NCBI GenBank assembly: GCA_041687475.1
Contig: JAWLBW010000154.1
Span: forward strand, 1 to 10,459
Source: JAWLBW01 sp041687475
Lineage (GTDB): Bacteria; J088; JAWLBW01
Direction: 5' to 3'
Length of the DNA: 10,459 nt
In this document: piece by piece, positions 4,884-10,459 of the stretch
How the letters are laid out: every line of letters begins with the position of its first letter
Position numbering within the stretch: the stretch's first letter is position 1
The notes under the pieces: model-generated
Database searches by the model: none
Told to the model about the DNA's origin: nothing
The model's input: only the letters and a program-made list of their open reading frames with translations
Program-made: the position numbers and the translations under genes

Positions 4884-6578
4884 ATGCTGGCGGTAACGAA
4901 ACGAAATCTGACGCGCGAACTGGCCGAGTGGGCGGCTTCTCTTCGATATGAAGACATTCCGCCCCGCGTCATCGAATTGGCGAAGTACCAGGCGGCCAGC
5001 ACCTTTGCCGCCGCGCACGCGGGCCTGGTGACCGATGCGGGTCGACAGGCGCTGCGGGCCGCCCGCAAACACGGCGCCCCCGGGCGGGTGCCCATTCTCG
5101 CCACCGGCGAAACCTTCCATCTCGACACCGCGCTCGCCGTTAATTCGGCACTGGGCATGGCTCTTGACTATGACGATTATCTGTTCATGGGCCACTCGGG
5201 GCATTCGGCCGTCTGGGTTCCGTATCTGCTCGGCCAAGACCGCGATCTTTCGACCAAGCGCATTCTGACGGCCCAGGTCATAGCCAACGAGGTGGCCGGA
5301 CGCATCGGCGCAGCCTGTATCTTCGGTCCCCAGAACGGCCAGTTGTGGAGTCACATTCATCTCGGCGCCTCTGCACTGGCGGCGGGCGTGCTGTACGGGC
5401 TCGACGCCGAACGGCTGACCCACGCGCTGGGCATTGCCTACGCGCAGCCGAATTACGGCCTGTTTCCCGGATTCATGGGCCCCGGCTCGAAGGTGCTTAC
5501 GGCCGCCACTCCGTCGCTTACCGGTCTCTGGGCCGCCCGCTACGCCGAAGCCGGCATGACCGGCAACCCGCGCATTCTTGAGGATGCCAAGGGTTTCCTG
5601 CGCCACTTTACCTACCGCTCGCGACCCGACATGCTGAGCGGCCTCGGCTCGGCGTGGATCACGGAAACCCTGGCGGTGAAACCGTATCCGGGCTGCGCGT
5701 ACCTCGACACCGCCGTCGACGTGGCGCTCGAGCTGTCCGAGAAGATTCGCGGCGAGACCGGCGGCAGTCTGCAGGCCGAAGAAATCGGGGCCGTGCACGT
5801 CGAAGCCTCGCTGCTCACCACCGAGATGAACCGGCTGAGTAAAGACCTTTTCGATCCGGCCAACCTCTCGCCCATCAACATCAATTTCAACATTCCGGTC
5901 AACGTGGCCGTCGCGCTGAGCGAAGGCGAACTCTCGCCCCGCGTGCTGAGCGACCGAGCGCTTGCCGAAAAGCGTGAAACCATTGTCGGCCTTGCCCGGC
6001 GGGTGACGTTGAGCCACAGCTGGACCTATACGCTCGAGCTGTTGCGCGATCTCGATCGCAGCCTCGGCGCCGACCGCTTCTTCGAGGGACTCAACGGCGC
6101 CGATATCGGCAACATCGTCATGCAGGCGCGCCGCGATCTCGACCACGACGCCGGCGACGTACTGCGCAGCATTGACCTGCTGCCCATGTGGAAGGCCATG
6201 AACCGCGAAAACCGCAGTTTCCTGCGCCGCGTCCTGAAGAAGGGCATTCGCGGCCTGTCGGGACGGGGGGCAGATGAGCGCACCCGACTTGACGGGGTAG
6301 ACTTCGGACGTGTACGCTTGCCTTTCGGGGCGCGCGTAACCGTTACCCTGAAAAACGGTTCGGTCTTCACGGGCGAAAGCCGGCTGCCGAAGGGCAGCGC
6401 CGCCCGGGGCGACATCGAATCGGTGGCGCGCGACAAACTCATTCGCGAATTGCAGGCAACCTGCCCGGCCGATAAGGCGGCGCGCGCCTGGAACGTACTT
6501 CTGAACTTCGAGAAGCGTGGGATACAGACGCTGCTTGCCGCGGTAACGGCGCCCCACGCCGCATCCATACACCAGTAG
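4884..6578 (+). CDS. MmgE/PrpD family protein with an enlarged C-terminal domain
   Basis: A member of the 2-methylcitrate dehydratase / cis-aconitate decarboxylase superfamily. The N terminus (NLTRELAEWAASLRYEDIPP) is typical. The active-site region reads ALDYDDYLFMGHSGH at residues 93-107, with Asp95, Asp97, Asp98, His104 and His107. Lys203 in GPGSK and Lys266 in KPYPG correspond to lysines conserved in the family. The protein has 564 residues whereas family members are usually 450-480. The extra length lies between about residues 375 and 480, before the familiar end VTVTLKNGSVFTGESRLPKG. ATG 4884 is chosen because homology starts at once. There is no clear Shine-Dalgarno; a TAAACT box at 4867-4872 could give a very short leader. 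Its stop overlaps the ribosome binding site of efp, 11 bases downstream, implying one transcript. No methylcitrate synthase or methylisocitrate lyase is adjacent, so the substrate is open. Confidence 0.88.
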   Translation: MLAVTKRNLTRELAEWAASLRYEDIPPRVIELAKYQAASTFAAAHAGLVTDAGRQALRAARKHGAPGRVPILATGETFHLDTALAVNSALGMALDYDDYLFMGHSGHSAVWVPYLLGQDRDLSTKRILTAQVIANEVAGRIGAACIFGPQNGQLWSHIHLGASALAAGVLYGLDAERLTHALGIAYAQPNYGLFPGFMGPGSKVLTAATPSLTGLWAARYAEAGMTGNPRILEDAKGFLRHFTYRSRPDMLSGLGSAWITETLAVKPYPGCAYLDTAVDVALELSEKIRGETGGSLQAEEIGAVHVEASLLTTEMNRLSKDLFDPANLSPININFNIPVNVAVALSEGELSPRVLSDRALAEKRETIVGLARRVTLSHSWTYTLELLRDLDRSLGADRFFEGLNGADIGNIVMQARRDLDHDAGDVLRSIDLLPMWKAMNRENRSFLRRVLKKGIRGLSGRGADERTRLDGVDFGRVRLPFGARVTVTLKNGSVFTGESRLPKGSAARGDIESVARDKLIRELQATCPADKAARAWNVLLNFEKRGIQTLLAAVTAPHAASIHQ

Positions 6579-6589
6579 AGGAATCTGCC

Positions 6590-7156
6590 ATGGCTTTTGT
6601 CAGTGCCAGCTCGCTTCGTGCCGGCGAGACCATTATCTTCAACGGCGAACCGTACCGACTCACCAATGTCATGCACCTGACGCCCGGCAACCTGCGCGCC
6701 ATGGTGCAGACCAAGATGAAGCACGTCAAGACGGGCGTCAATGCCGAACACCGCTTTCGCTCCGACGACAAGGTCGAAAAGGCCCACATGGAGCAGCAGG
6801 AAGTCGAGTTTCTGTATCAGCAGGCCGAAGAATACGTGTTCATGAACACCGAATCGTACGAACAGATTACCTTCGACAAGGAAACGCTGGGCGACAACGT
6901 ATACTACCTGCTTCCGAACGTCAAGCTGCAGCTCGACATGTTCGACGGCTCGCCGGTGGGCATTTCGCCCCCGATGACCATGGAGTTCACGATTACCGAG
7001 ACCGCCCCGCACATGAAGGGCGCCACCGCCTCGAACTCGCCCAAGCCGGCGACGCTCGAAACGGGCCTTGTCGTAACCGTTCCCTCGTTTGTTGAAACGG
7101 GCGAAAAGATTCGTATCGACACCCGCGAGAACAAGTACATCGAACGCGCCAAGTAA
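6590..7156 (+). CDS. efp: Elongation factor P, divergent PGNLR-loop type
   Basis: 188 residues, the normal EF-P length, with an N-terminal KOW-like domain (1-65), a middle OB domain (66-128) and a C-terminal OB domain (129-188). The last carries the EF-P signature around KGATASNSPKPATLETG and ends GEKIRIDTRENKYIERAK. EF-P binds between the P and E sites of the ribosome and relieves stalling at consecutive prolines. The tip loop reads TPGNLRAMV: Asn34 stands where E. coli has the modified Lys34 of PGKG, with Arg36 two residues later. Lysine beta-lysylation or hypusine-type modification at 34 is therefore impossible here. AGAGGA lies about 7 bases before ATG 6590. It follows the MmgE/PrpD gene by 11 bases and ends in a strong terminator. 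No epmA, epmB, earP or ymfI gene is present in the window. Confidence 0.95.
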   Translation: MAFVSASSLRAGETIIFNGEPYRLTNVMHLTPGNLRAMVQTKMKHVKTGVNAEHRFRSDDKVEKAHMEQQEVEFLYQQAEEYVFMNTESYEQITFDKETLGDNVYYLLPNVKLQLDMFDGSPVGISPPMTMEFTITETAPHMKGATASNSPKPATLETGLVVTVPSFVETGEKIRIDTRENKYIERAK

Positions 7157-7181
7157 GGCCCGCCGTTCGACGGTTTTCCGG

Positions 7182-7222
7182 AAGGCCCGGTTCCTCTTGG
7201 GGGGAATCGGGCTTTGCCTTTT
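7182..7222 (+). terminator. Intrinsic terminator after efp
   Basis: AAGGCCCGGTTCC (7182-7194) and GGAATCGGGCTTT (7203-7215) form a 13-bp stem with two G-U wobbles and an 8-base loop, followed by GCCTTTT. It starts 26 bases after the efp stop codon and should separate efp from the transferase gene. Confidence 0.8.
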
Positions 7223-7315
7223 CGGTCGCGTAGCAGAACCGCAGACCTGTCGCATCGCGCGCCCGCCTGCATCCGGGTTATAGTAAGGCGACCCGATTTT
7301 CGTGAGCCGCCGAGC

Positions 7316-8065
7316 GTGTACGTTCTGAATCAGTTTACCGAGGGACCGCGAGCCTGCGCCTACCTTGCCGAGCGGCAGGCGACCATGTCCTATGTGGTCG
7401 TGAACGAGCTCTCGACCGAAGAGTACGAACAGTACATGAACCGGGGCTGGCGCAAGTTCGGCCCGCTACTCTTCGAGCCAGTCTGCGCGGCCTGTCGCGC
7501 GTGCAGGTCGATGCGCATACCCGTGCGCGCGTTCTCTCCCACGCGCAGCCAGAAGCGTACCCTCAAGCGCAATCTCGATCTGCGGGTCGAAGTCGCCACG
7601 CCGTCGGTCGACGAGCAGCGTCTCGAGCTGTACCGCCGCTATCACGAAGCGCAGGCGGCGCGAAAGGGCTGGCCGCGCGAATCCGGCGAGACCAGCGAGC
7701 GCGACTACACCTTTCAGTTTCTTTACAATCCGGTGCCGGCACTCGAGGTCAGCGCCTGGGACGGCAACCGGCTGCTGGCAGTCATGTTGGCCGACGTGAC
7801 CGACAACGTCGTGTCGGCGGTCTATCACTTTCACGACCCCGACGAAACCAAGCGCGGTCTCGGCGCCTTCATCATTCTGCGTACCATCGAGGTGGCGACC
7901 CGACTCGGTCGCCCCTGGGTGTACCTCGGGTATTATGTGGAAGGTTCGCCGAGCATGGCCTATAAAGCCGGTTACCAACCGGCCGAAATGCTAGACGAAT
8001 ACGGCGAATGGCACGCATGGCAGCCTCGCTCGGGGCCACCGGCCAAAGCCCCGTCGAAGCCGTGA
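7316..8065 (+). CDS. bpt: Aminoacyl-tRNA-protein transferase, Ate/Bpt family
   Basis: Transfers an amino acid (leucine in characterised bacterial Bpt enzymes) from tRNA to the N terminus of proteins starting with acidic residues, feeding them to the ClpS/ClpAP N-degron route. 249 residues from GTG 7316. The N-terminal domain has the conserved cysteines C14 (ACAYLAERQA) and C57, C60, C63 (CAACRACRSMRIPV), then RSQKRTLKRN. The C-terminal GNAT-like domain contains AVYHFHDPDETKRGLG, IEVATRLG and WVYLGYYVEGSPSMAYKAGY, all hallmarks of the family. Homology begins almost at this GTG. An earlier TTG at 7214 would lie within the efp terminator and is excluded. A TATAGT box at 7279-7284 may be the -10; no good -35 was found and the Shine-Dalgarno is weak. 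No clpS or clpA lies in the window. Leucyl versus arginyl specificity is inferred. Confidence 0.9.
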   Translation: MYVLNQFTEGPRACAYLAERQATMSYVVVNELSTEEYEQYMNRGWRKFGPLLFEPVCAACRACRSMRIPVRAFSPTRSQKRTLKRNLDLRVEVATPSVDEQRLELYRRYHEAQAARKGWPRESGETSERDYTFQFLYNPVPALEVSAWDGNRLLAVMLADVTDNVVSAVYHFHDPDETKRGLGAFIILRTIEVATRLGRPWVYLGYYVEGSPSMAYKAGYQPAEMLDEYGEWHAWQPRSGPPAKAPSKP

Positions 8066-8074
8066 GCTTACGGG

Positions 8075-8103
8075 TTGCGCGTCGCGCGGCTACTCATTAT
8101 CGT
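8075..8103 (+). promoter_or_regulatory. Candidate promoter for the four-helix membrane protein
   Basis: TTGCGC (8075-8080) and TATCGT (8098-8103) are 17 bases apart, with about 32 bases to the ATG at 8136. Both boxes are partial matches to sigma-70 consensus. Confidence 0.35.
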
Positions 8104-8135
8104 GTAAGTTCTGCCTTTTCTCCGGAGTCTGCCCC

Positions 8136-8585
8136 ATGTCGTCGGTCGTCGCCACGCGCCTGGAAGTCGTATTTCGCGTTCTCACCTCTACCTTTGCCGC
8201 GACGGGGGCGATGTTTTTTCTCTTCCCCAACGATTTCGTGGGGGCGTTGAACGATGTGGGCGCTTTCCTGCAACTGCCTCCGGCCCCCGATCTGCAGGGG
8301 CTCTGGCTGCTACTGGGTCGGGCTTACCTGGTGGCGGTAACCGCCGTGGCGTTTCTGATTGCCGGCGACCCCATCGGTCGTCGAAGCATGATGGTTCCGC
8401 TGGGCCTGGGCACGGCGGCCGGCAGCCTGATGGCCCTGGTCTATTTTTTTGCTTTCGAGCGCTACTTCCTTCACCTGGCCGCCTTTTTTCTGGCCGGAAC
8501 CCTTGCCGCCATGGTTCTCGGCGCCTGGGTGGTGGCTTCGCGTGAAGCCCTGAAAGGCGGTTCCTCGAGCGGCGCTGCGGTCTGA
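8136..8585 (+). CDS. Four-helix integral membrane protein of unknown function
   Basis: 149 residues, mostly hydrophobic. Four membrane segments can be seen: about 14-32 (RVLTSTFAATGAMFFLFP), 54-76 (WLLLGRAYLVAVTAVAFLI), 82-107 (MMVPLGLGTAAGSLMALVYF) and 110-133 (FLHLAAFFLAGTLAAMVLGA). A short Ser/Gly-rich tail follows. The loop between helices 1 and 2 (NDVGAFLQLPPAPDLQG) is probably outside one face of the membrane. GGAG stands nine bases before ATG 8136. It follows the transferase gene by 70 bases, with its own candidate promoter. I recognise no family from memory and assign no function. Confidence 0.8.
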   Translation: MSSVVATRLEVVFRVLTSTFAATGAMFFLFPNDFVGALNDVGAFLQLPPAPDLQGLWLLLGRAYLVAVTAVAFLIAGDPIGRRSMMVPLGLGTAAGSLMALVYFFAFERYFLHLAAFFLAGTLAAMVLGAWVVASREALKGGSSSGAAV

Positions 8586-8609
8586 ACCCGCTCGTTCGCC
8601 GCCGCCGGC

Positions 8610-8644
8610 AAAAAAAAGTGGACTCGCGGCAGATGCGAGCCCAC
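8610..8644 (-). terminator. Intrinsic terminator of the small minus-strand gene
   Basis: On the minus strand GTGGGCTCGC and GCGAGTCCAC form a 10-bp stem (one G-U pair) with a 7-base loop, followed immediately by eight T. On the plus strand the stem is not followed by T, so it works in one direction only. It lies 57 bases beyond the stop codon of the 45-residue gene and is strong independent evidence that this strand is transcribed. Confidence 0.88.
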
Positions 8645-8701
8645 TGATAGAAGGGTATTGGCTGCTGAAGAGACGGAAACCCCGGCGCAACGCCCCGGTG
8701 G

Positions 8702-8839
8702 TTATTTCGTGGCCGCTACGCCCGCGGTCAGGGTGCGGCCGGGCTGGTCGTCGACGGTGGCCACGCGGCTGAGAAACATGGCCGTGACGCCGACGAACAA
8801 GAGCAGAATGAACCAGTCGGAAATTGAACGAAAGGGCAT
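8702..8839 (-). CDS. 45-residue single-span membrane microprotein, unknown function
   Basis: ATG at 8839 reads to TAA at 8702. The peptide has a short basic N terminus (MPFRSISD), one hydrophobic helix (WFILLLFVGVTAMFL, residues 9-23) followed by SRV, then a hydrophilic Asp/Thr/Ala tail ending VAATK. A good Shine-Dalgarno, AGGTGG, stands six bases upstream, and a strong intrinsic terminator follows at 8644-8610. Start signal, membrane segment and terminator on the same strand make it a convincing gene despite its size. It converges on the four-helix membrane protein gene and diverges from the HNH gene. An inverted repeat at 8899-8914 lies 60 bases upstream and may control it. No family recognised. 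A positive N terminus would favour N-in orientation. Confidence 0.75.
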   Translation of the reverse strand: MPFRSISDWFILLLFVGVTAMFLSRVATVDDQPGRTLTAGVAATK

Positions 8840-8898
8840 GAGGTTCCACCTGGAATAGGAGCTTTTCTCCAATTCTGGGTGAAGCTTCCGGTCGATGG

Positions 8899-8914
8899 TA
8901 TGACATCCGTCATA
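8899..8914. promoter_or_regulatory. Candidate operator between divergent small genes
   Basis: TATGAC-ATCC-GTCATA is a perfect 6-bp inverted repeat with a 4-base centre. It sits in the 162-base spacer between the microprotein (minus) and HNH (plus) genes, nearer the former. Size and symmetry suit a dimeric helix-turn-helix repressor. The regulator is not identifiable. Confidence 0.4.
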
Positions 8915-9001
8915 TCGGCACGATCGCCGTAGCGTGAAGTCCTATTCGCGAAAGCAACGGCGAGGTTCCTTTCGGTTATGCTGGTGGTAAGGCACGCTTC
9001 T

Positions 9002-9289
9002 ATGGCAACGCAACGGAAGAAGCTGGGCGCCTGCGCGCTGTGCGAACGCGAGCGGGAATTGACCTTCCATCACCTCATTCCCCGTACCCTGCACGCCAAC
9101 AAATGGTTCCGCAAGAACTTCGAGCGGCAGGACATGCTCATGCGGGGAATCGACGTATGCCGCGACTGCCACCGTATGATTCACCGCACCCATGGCGAAA
9201 AGGAGCTCGGGCGTACCTTCAACACGAAGGAAGCTCTGCTGGCCGATCCGCAAATCGCGAAGTTCGTGGTCTGGGTGAAAAAACGATGA
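9002..9289 (+). CDS. Small stand-alone HNH-type zinc protein
   Basis: 95 residues. A zinc-binding frame is formed by CALC (C11, C14) and CRDCH (C53, C56). The catalytic-type segment LTFHHLIPRTLH has the paired histidines H23-H24, and DCHRMIH supplies H57 and H61. The end reads KELGRTFNTKEALLADPQIA, which from memory is a conserved feature of a widespread family of small stand-alone HNH proteins. HNH proteins usually cut DNA; the substrate here is unknown. ATG 9002 is preferred because AAGG stands about 11 bases upstream; an ATG at 8978 would leave a poor leader. There is no methylase, phage or restriction partner nearby, so a role in DNA repair or processing is as likely as defence. Confidence 0.85.
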   Translation: MATQRKKLGACALCERERELTFHHLIPRTLHANKWFRKNFERQDMLMRGIDVCRDCHRMIHRTHGEKELGRTFNTKEALLADPQIAKFVVWVKKR

Positions 9290-9329
9290 GCGTGGCACAA
9301 TCGCCTGTAGAAAGAGCGCCCGTACCTTC

Positions 9330-9347
9330 CACAAAGGCTGCTTTGTG
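9330..9347. other. Hairpin between the HNH and DUF411 genes
   Basis: CACAAAG-GCTG-CTTTGTG is a perfect 7-bp stem with a 4-base loop, 41 bases after the HNH stop. It is followed by TGCCATTCTG rather than a T-run, so it is either a weak terminator or a regulatory palindrome for the downstream lipoprotein gene. Confidence 0.4.
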
Positions 9348-9390
9348 TGCCATTCTGAAAAATTGATATCGGAGAATGAGAGAGAAACCC

Positions 9391-9900
9391 ATGCCCTTTC
9401 TGCGTAAGATACTGGTCGTTCCGGCCCTGCTGGTTTTGGGCGTTTCTGCCTGCACGAACAATCAGCCGGCAGAACAGGCGCGACAGTCTTCGACTGCCGC
9501 GACCTCGAGCGTGGCCGCCGCGCCCGCTTCGGAACACACGATGACCGTGTACAAGAGCCCCACCTGCGGCTGCTGCAACAAGTGGATCGACCACATGACC
9601 GCCAACGGCTTCAAGGTCGAGGGCGAAGACATGGCCAATGTCGCACCGCTGAAGGTAGAAAAGGGTATTCCGAGTAAGCTCTTTTCGTGTCACACCGGGG
9701 TCATCGACGGCTATGTGGTCGAGGGGCATGTGCCGGCCGACGCGGTGAAGAAGCTGCTTGACGAACGTCCCGACATCATCGGCCTATCGGTGCCCGGTAT
9801 GCCCATCGGCTCGCCGGGCATGGAAGGCGCGTACGTCGAGAAGTACGACGTGGTGGCCTTCCGCCAGGACGGCAGCTCGTACGTGTTCAAGAGCTACTGA
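9391..9900 (+). CDS. DUF411 metal-binding lipoprotein
   Basis: 169 residues from ATG 9391, preceded by GAGAGA. The signal peptide (MPFLRKILVVPALLVLGVSAC) ends in a lipobox with the acylated Cys at residue 21. A Ser/Ala-rich linker of about 28 residues follows, then a complete DUF411 domain: VYKSPTCGCCNKW (C59, C61, C62), SCHTGVIDGYVVEGHVP (C100, H101, H113) and GLSVPGMPIGSPGME. DUF411 proteins are periplasmic and often found with copper or other metal resistance genes; the CGCC and SCH cysteines are the likely metal ligands. Here no copper transporter or sensor is adjacent. An in-frame ATG at 9376 has its GGAG too close and is less likely. The lipid anchor places it on the outer face of a membrane. 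Confidence 0.92.
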   Translation: MPFLRKILVVPALLVLGVSACTNNQPAEQARQSSTAATSSVAAAPASEHTMTVYKSPTCGCCNKWIDHMTANGFKVEGEDMANVAPLKVEKGIPSKLFSCHTGVIDGYVVEGHVPADAVKKLLDERPDIIGLSVPGMPIGSPGMEGAYVEKYDVVAFRQDGSSYVFKSY

Positions 9901-9911
9901 GGGGAAGGGGA

Positions 9912-9960
9912 ATCGCAGATCCCAGATCGCAGATCCCAGATCCCAGATCCCAGATCCCAG
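9912..9960. repeat. Seven-unit heptamer array (ATCCCAG)
   Basis: Seven head-to-tail units, each ATCCCAG or ATCGCAG (units 1 and 3), begin 12 bases after the DUF411 stop codon. It is the cleanest heptamer array in the window. Near-identical units suggest recent expansion by slippage, so the copy number may vary between strains. Confidence 0.95.
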
Positions 9961-10023
9961 AAATCAGGAAGGAATACGGCTACTTGTCCCTTCCTACGAC
10001 TCCTGCGTTTCGGGTTTTCCCTC

Positions 10024-10113
10024 TTCCTGGTTCCGAGTTCCTGGTTTTCCCCGTTCCGCATTCCGAGTTCCGCGTTTCTTGGATTGTCCGCGTTCCCCGT
10101 TCCGCGTTTGGTA
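10024..10113. repeat. Degenerate heptamer array (GTTCCGN-type)
   Basis: TTCC or TTTC words recur at 10024, 10031, 10038, then after a 2-base slip at 10047, 10054, 10061, 10068, 10075, and again at 10093, 10100, 10107: seven-base steps throughout each block. Consensus is close to GTTCCGC/A. It fills most of the spacer 9961-10155, and its last units lie in the probable promoter zone of the oxidoreductase gene. Confidence 0.75.
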
Positions 10114-10155
10114 CACTGGTCTGTATCCTTTCAACCCGTAATCGGAGCGCCTGCC

Positions 10156-10459
10156 GTGAAAGCCGTTCTATGCAAGTCCTATGGTCCCCCCGAAACCTTG
10201 GTGGTCGAAGATGTGCCCGCACTGGAGCCGGGCGCGGGCGAAGTCGTCGTTGACGTGAAGGCCTGCGGGGTGAACTTTCCCGACACGCTGATTATCGAGG
10301 GCAAGTACCAGTTTCAGCCCGAGATGCCCTTTTCGCCGGGCGGCGAAGTGGCCGGGGTCGTGAAGAAGATCGGCGAGGGCGTCGAGAACGTGAAGGTGGG
10401 CGATCGGGTCATTGCCTTTCTGGGTTGGGGCGGATTCGCCGAAGAGGTGAAGGCCGGGG
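10156..10459 (+). CDS. NADPH:quinone oxidoreductase, zinc-free MDR family (3' end outside the window)
   Basis: The first 101 codons of a medium-chain dehydrogenase/reductase of the quinone reductase (QOR) branch. It begins MKAVLCKSYGPPETLVVEDV, then has ACGVNFPDTLIIEGKYQ and the GroES-like turn MPFSPGGEVAGVV followed by VGDRVIAFLGWGGFAEE. The Asn-Phe-Pro-Asp of the third block, in place of a zinc-binding Cys or His, is typical of quinone oxidoreductases that reduce quinones or enoyl-type substrates with NADPH. Start is GTG 10156, with GGAG eight bases upstream. TACACT or TATCCT in the upstream 10110-10130 region could be the -10. The Rossmann domain lies beyond the window. Confidence 0.9.
   Translation, partial: MKAVLCKSYGPPETLVVEDVPALEPGAGEVVVDVKACGVNFPDTLIIEGKYQFQPEMPFSPGGEVAGVVKKIGEGVENVKVGDRVIAFLGWGGFAEEVKAG

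Noticed and set aside
4866..6572. Open frame of 568 codons on the minus strand opposite the MmgE/PrpD gene
   Set aside because: Its composition is low-complexity (Arg, Gly, Val and His rich), it has no family motif, and it mirrors a plus-strand gene with clear conserved residues. GC-rich codon bias creates long antisense frames.
7214..7315. N-terminal extension of the Ate/Bpt protein from TTG 7214
   Set aside because: The TTG lies in the stem of the efp terminator and the 34 added residues show no family similarity, whereas homology begins right after GTG 7316.
8310..8906. Minus-strand open frame of 198 codons covering the membrane protein and microprotein region
   Set aside because: It reads straight through the strong minus-strand terminator, is antisense to a protein with four clean transmembrane helices, and has no recognisable domain.

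Overview
The window is GC-rich, Gram-negative-type DNA from an uncultured or poorly characterised bacterium. Two proteins carry lipoprotein signal peptides (lipobox Cys), genes are short and mostly separated by spacers, and a run of ten N at 3168-3177 marks an assembly gap typical of a draft or metagenome-assembled genome. I cannot name the phylum with confidence. The elongation factor P has a PGNLR tip loop instead of PGKG; from memory this resembles EF-P of Acidobacteriota, so that phylum is a weak suggestion only. There are no rRNA, tRNA, transposase, integrase or CRISPR features.

Layout. (1) 1-662, minus: 5' part of an unrecognised lipoprotein gene. (2) 663-2109: about 1.4 kb of repeat-rich DNA with no intact gene. 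It holds a frameshifted DUF6438-family gene on the minus strand (999-1464). On one side is a long palindromic repeat (851-946), on the other a near-identical copy (1768-1877) and a diverged relative (1508-1637). A 14-bp tandem repeat and a cluster of short CGTGCNGCACG palindromes lie in the same stretch. (3) 2110-3611: an EthA-type Baeyer-Villiger monooxygenase interrupted by the N gap. (4) 3612-3997: REP/BIME-like palindromic elements and a ten-unit heptamer array. (5) 4588-3975, minus: a ribbon-helix-helix antitoxin and Doc-family toxin operon with two palindromes over its promoter. (6) 4884-7156: an enlarged MmgE/PrpD family protein followed 11 bases later by EF-P, ending in an intrinsic terminator. 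(7) 7316-8585: an Ate/Bpt aminoacyl-tRNA-protein transferase and a four-helix membrane protein. (8) 8839-8702, minus: a 45-residue single-helix membrane protein with its own Shine-Dalgarno sequence and terminator. (9) 9002-9900: a small HNH protein and a DUF411 lipoprotein. (10) 10156-end: the start of a quinone oxidoreductase.

How the genes relate. The PrpD-like gene and efp probably share a transcript. Efp and the Ate/Bpt homologue both belong to protein synthesis and turnover but are separated by a terminator. The toxin and antitoxin overlap by four bases and should be translationally coupled. The remaining genes look like independent housekeeping or stress functions.

The most distinctive signals are non-coding. 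Nearly every long spacer carries a degenerate tandem array with a period of exactly seven bases but a different consensus at each site; one array runs into the 3' end of the toxin gene. The second is the long-palindrome repeat pair that brackets a single decayed small gene like a cassette.
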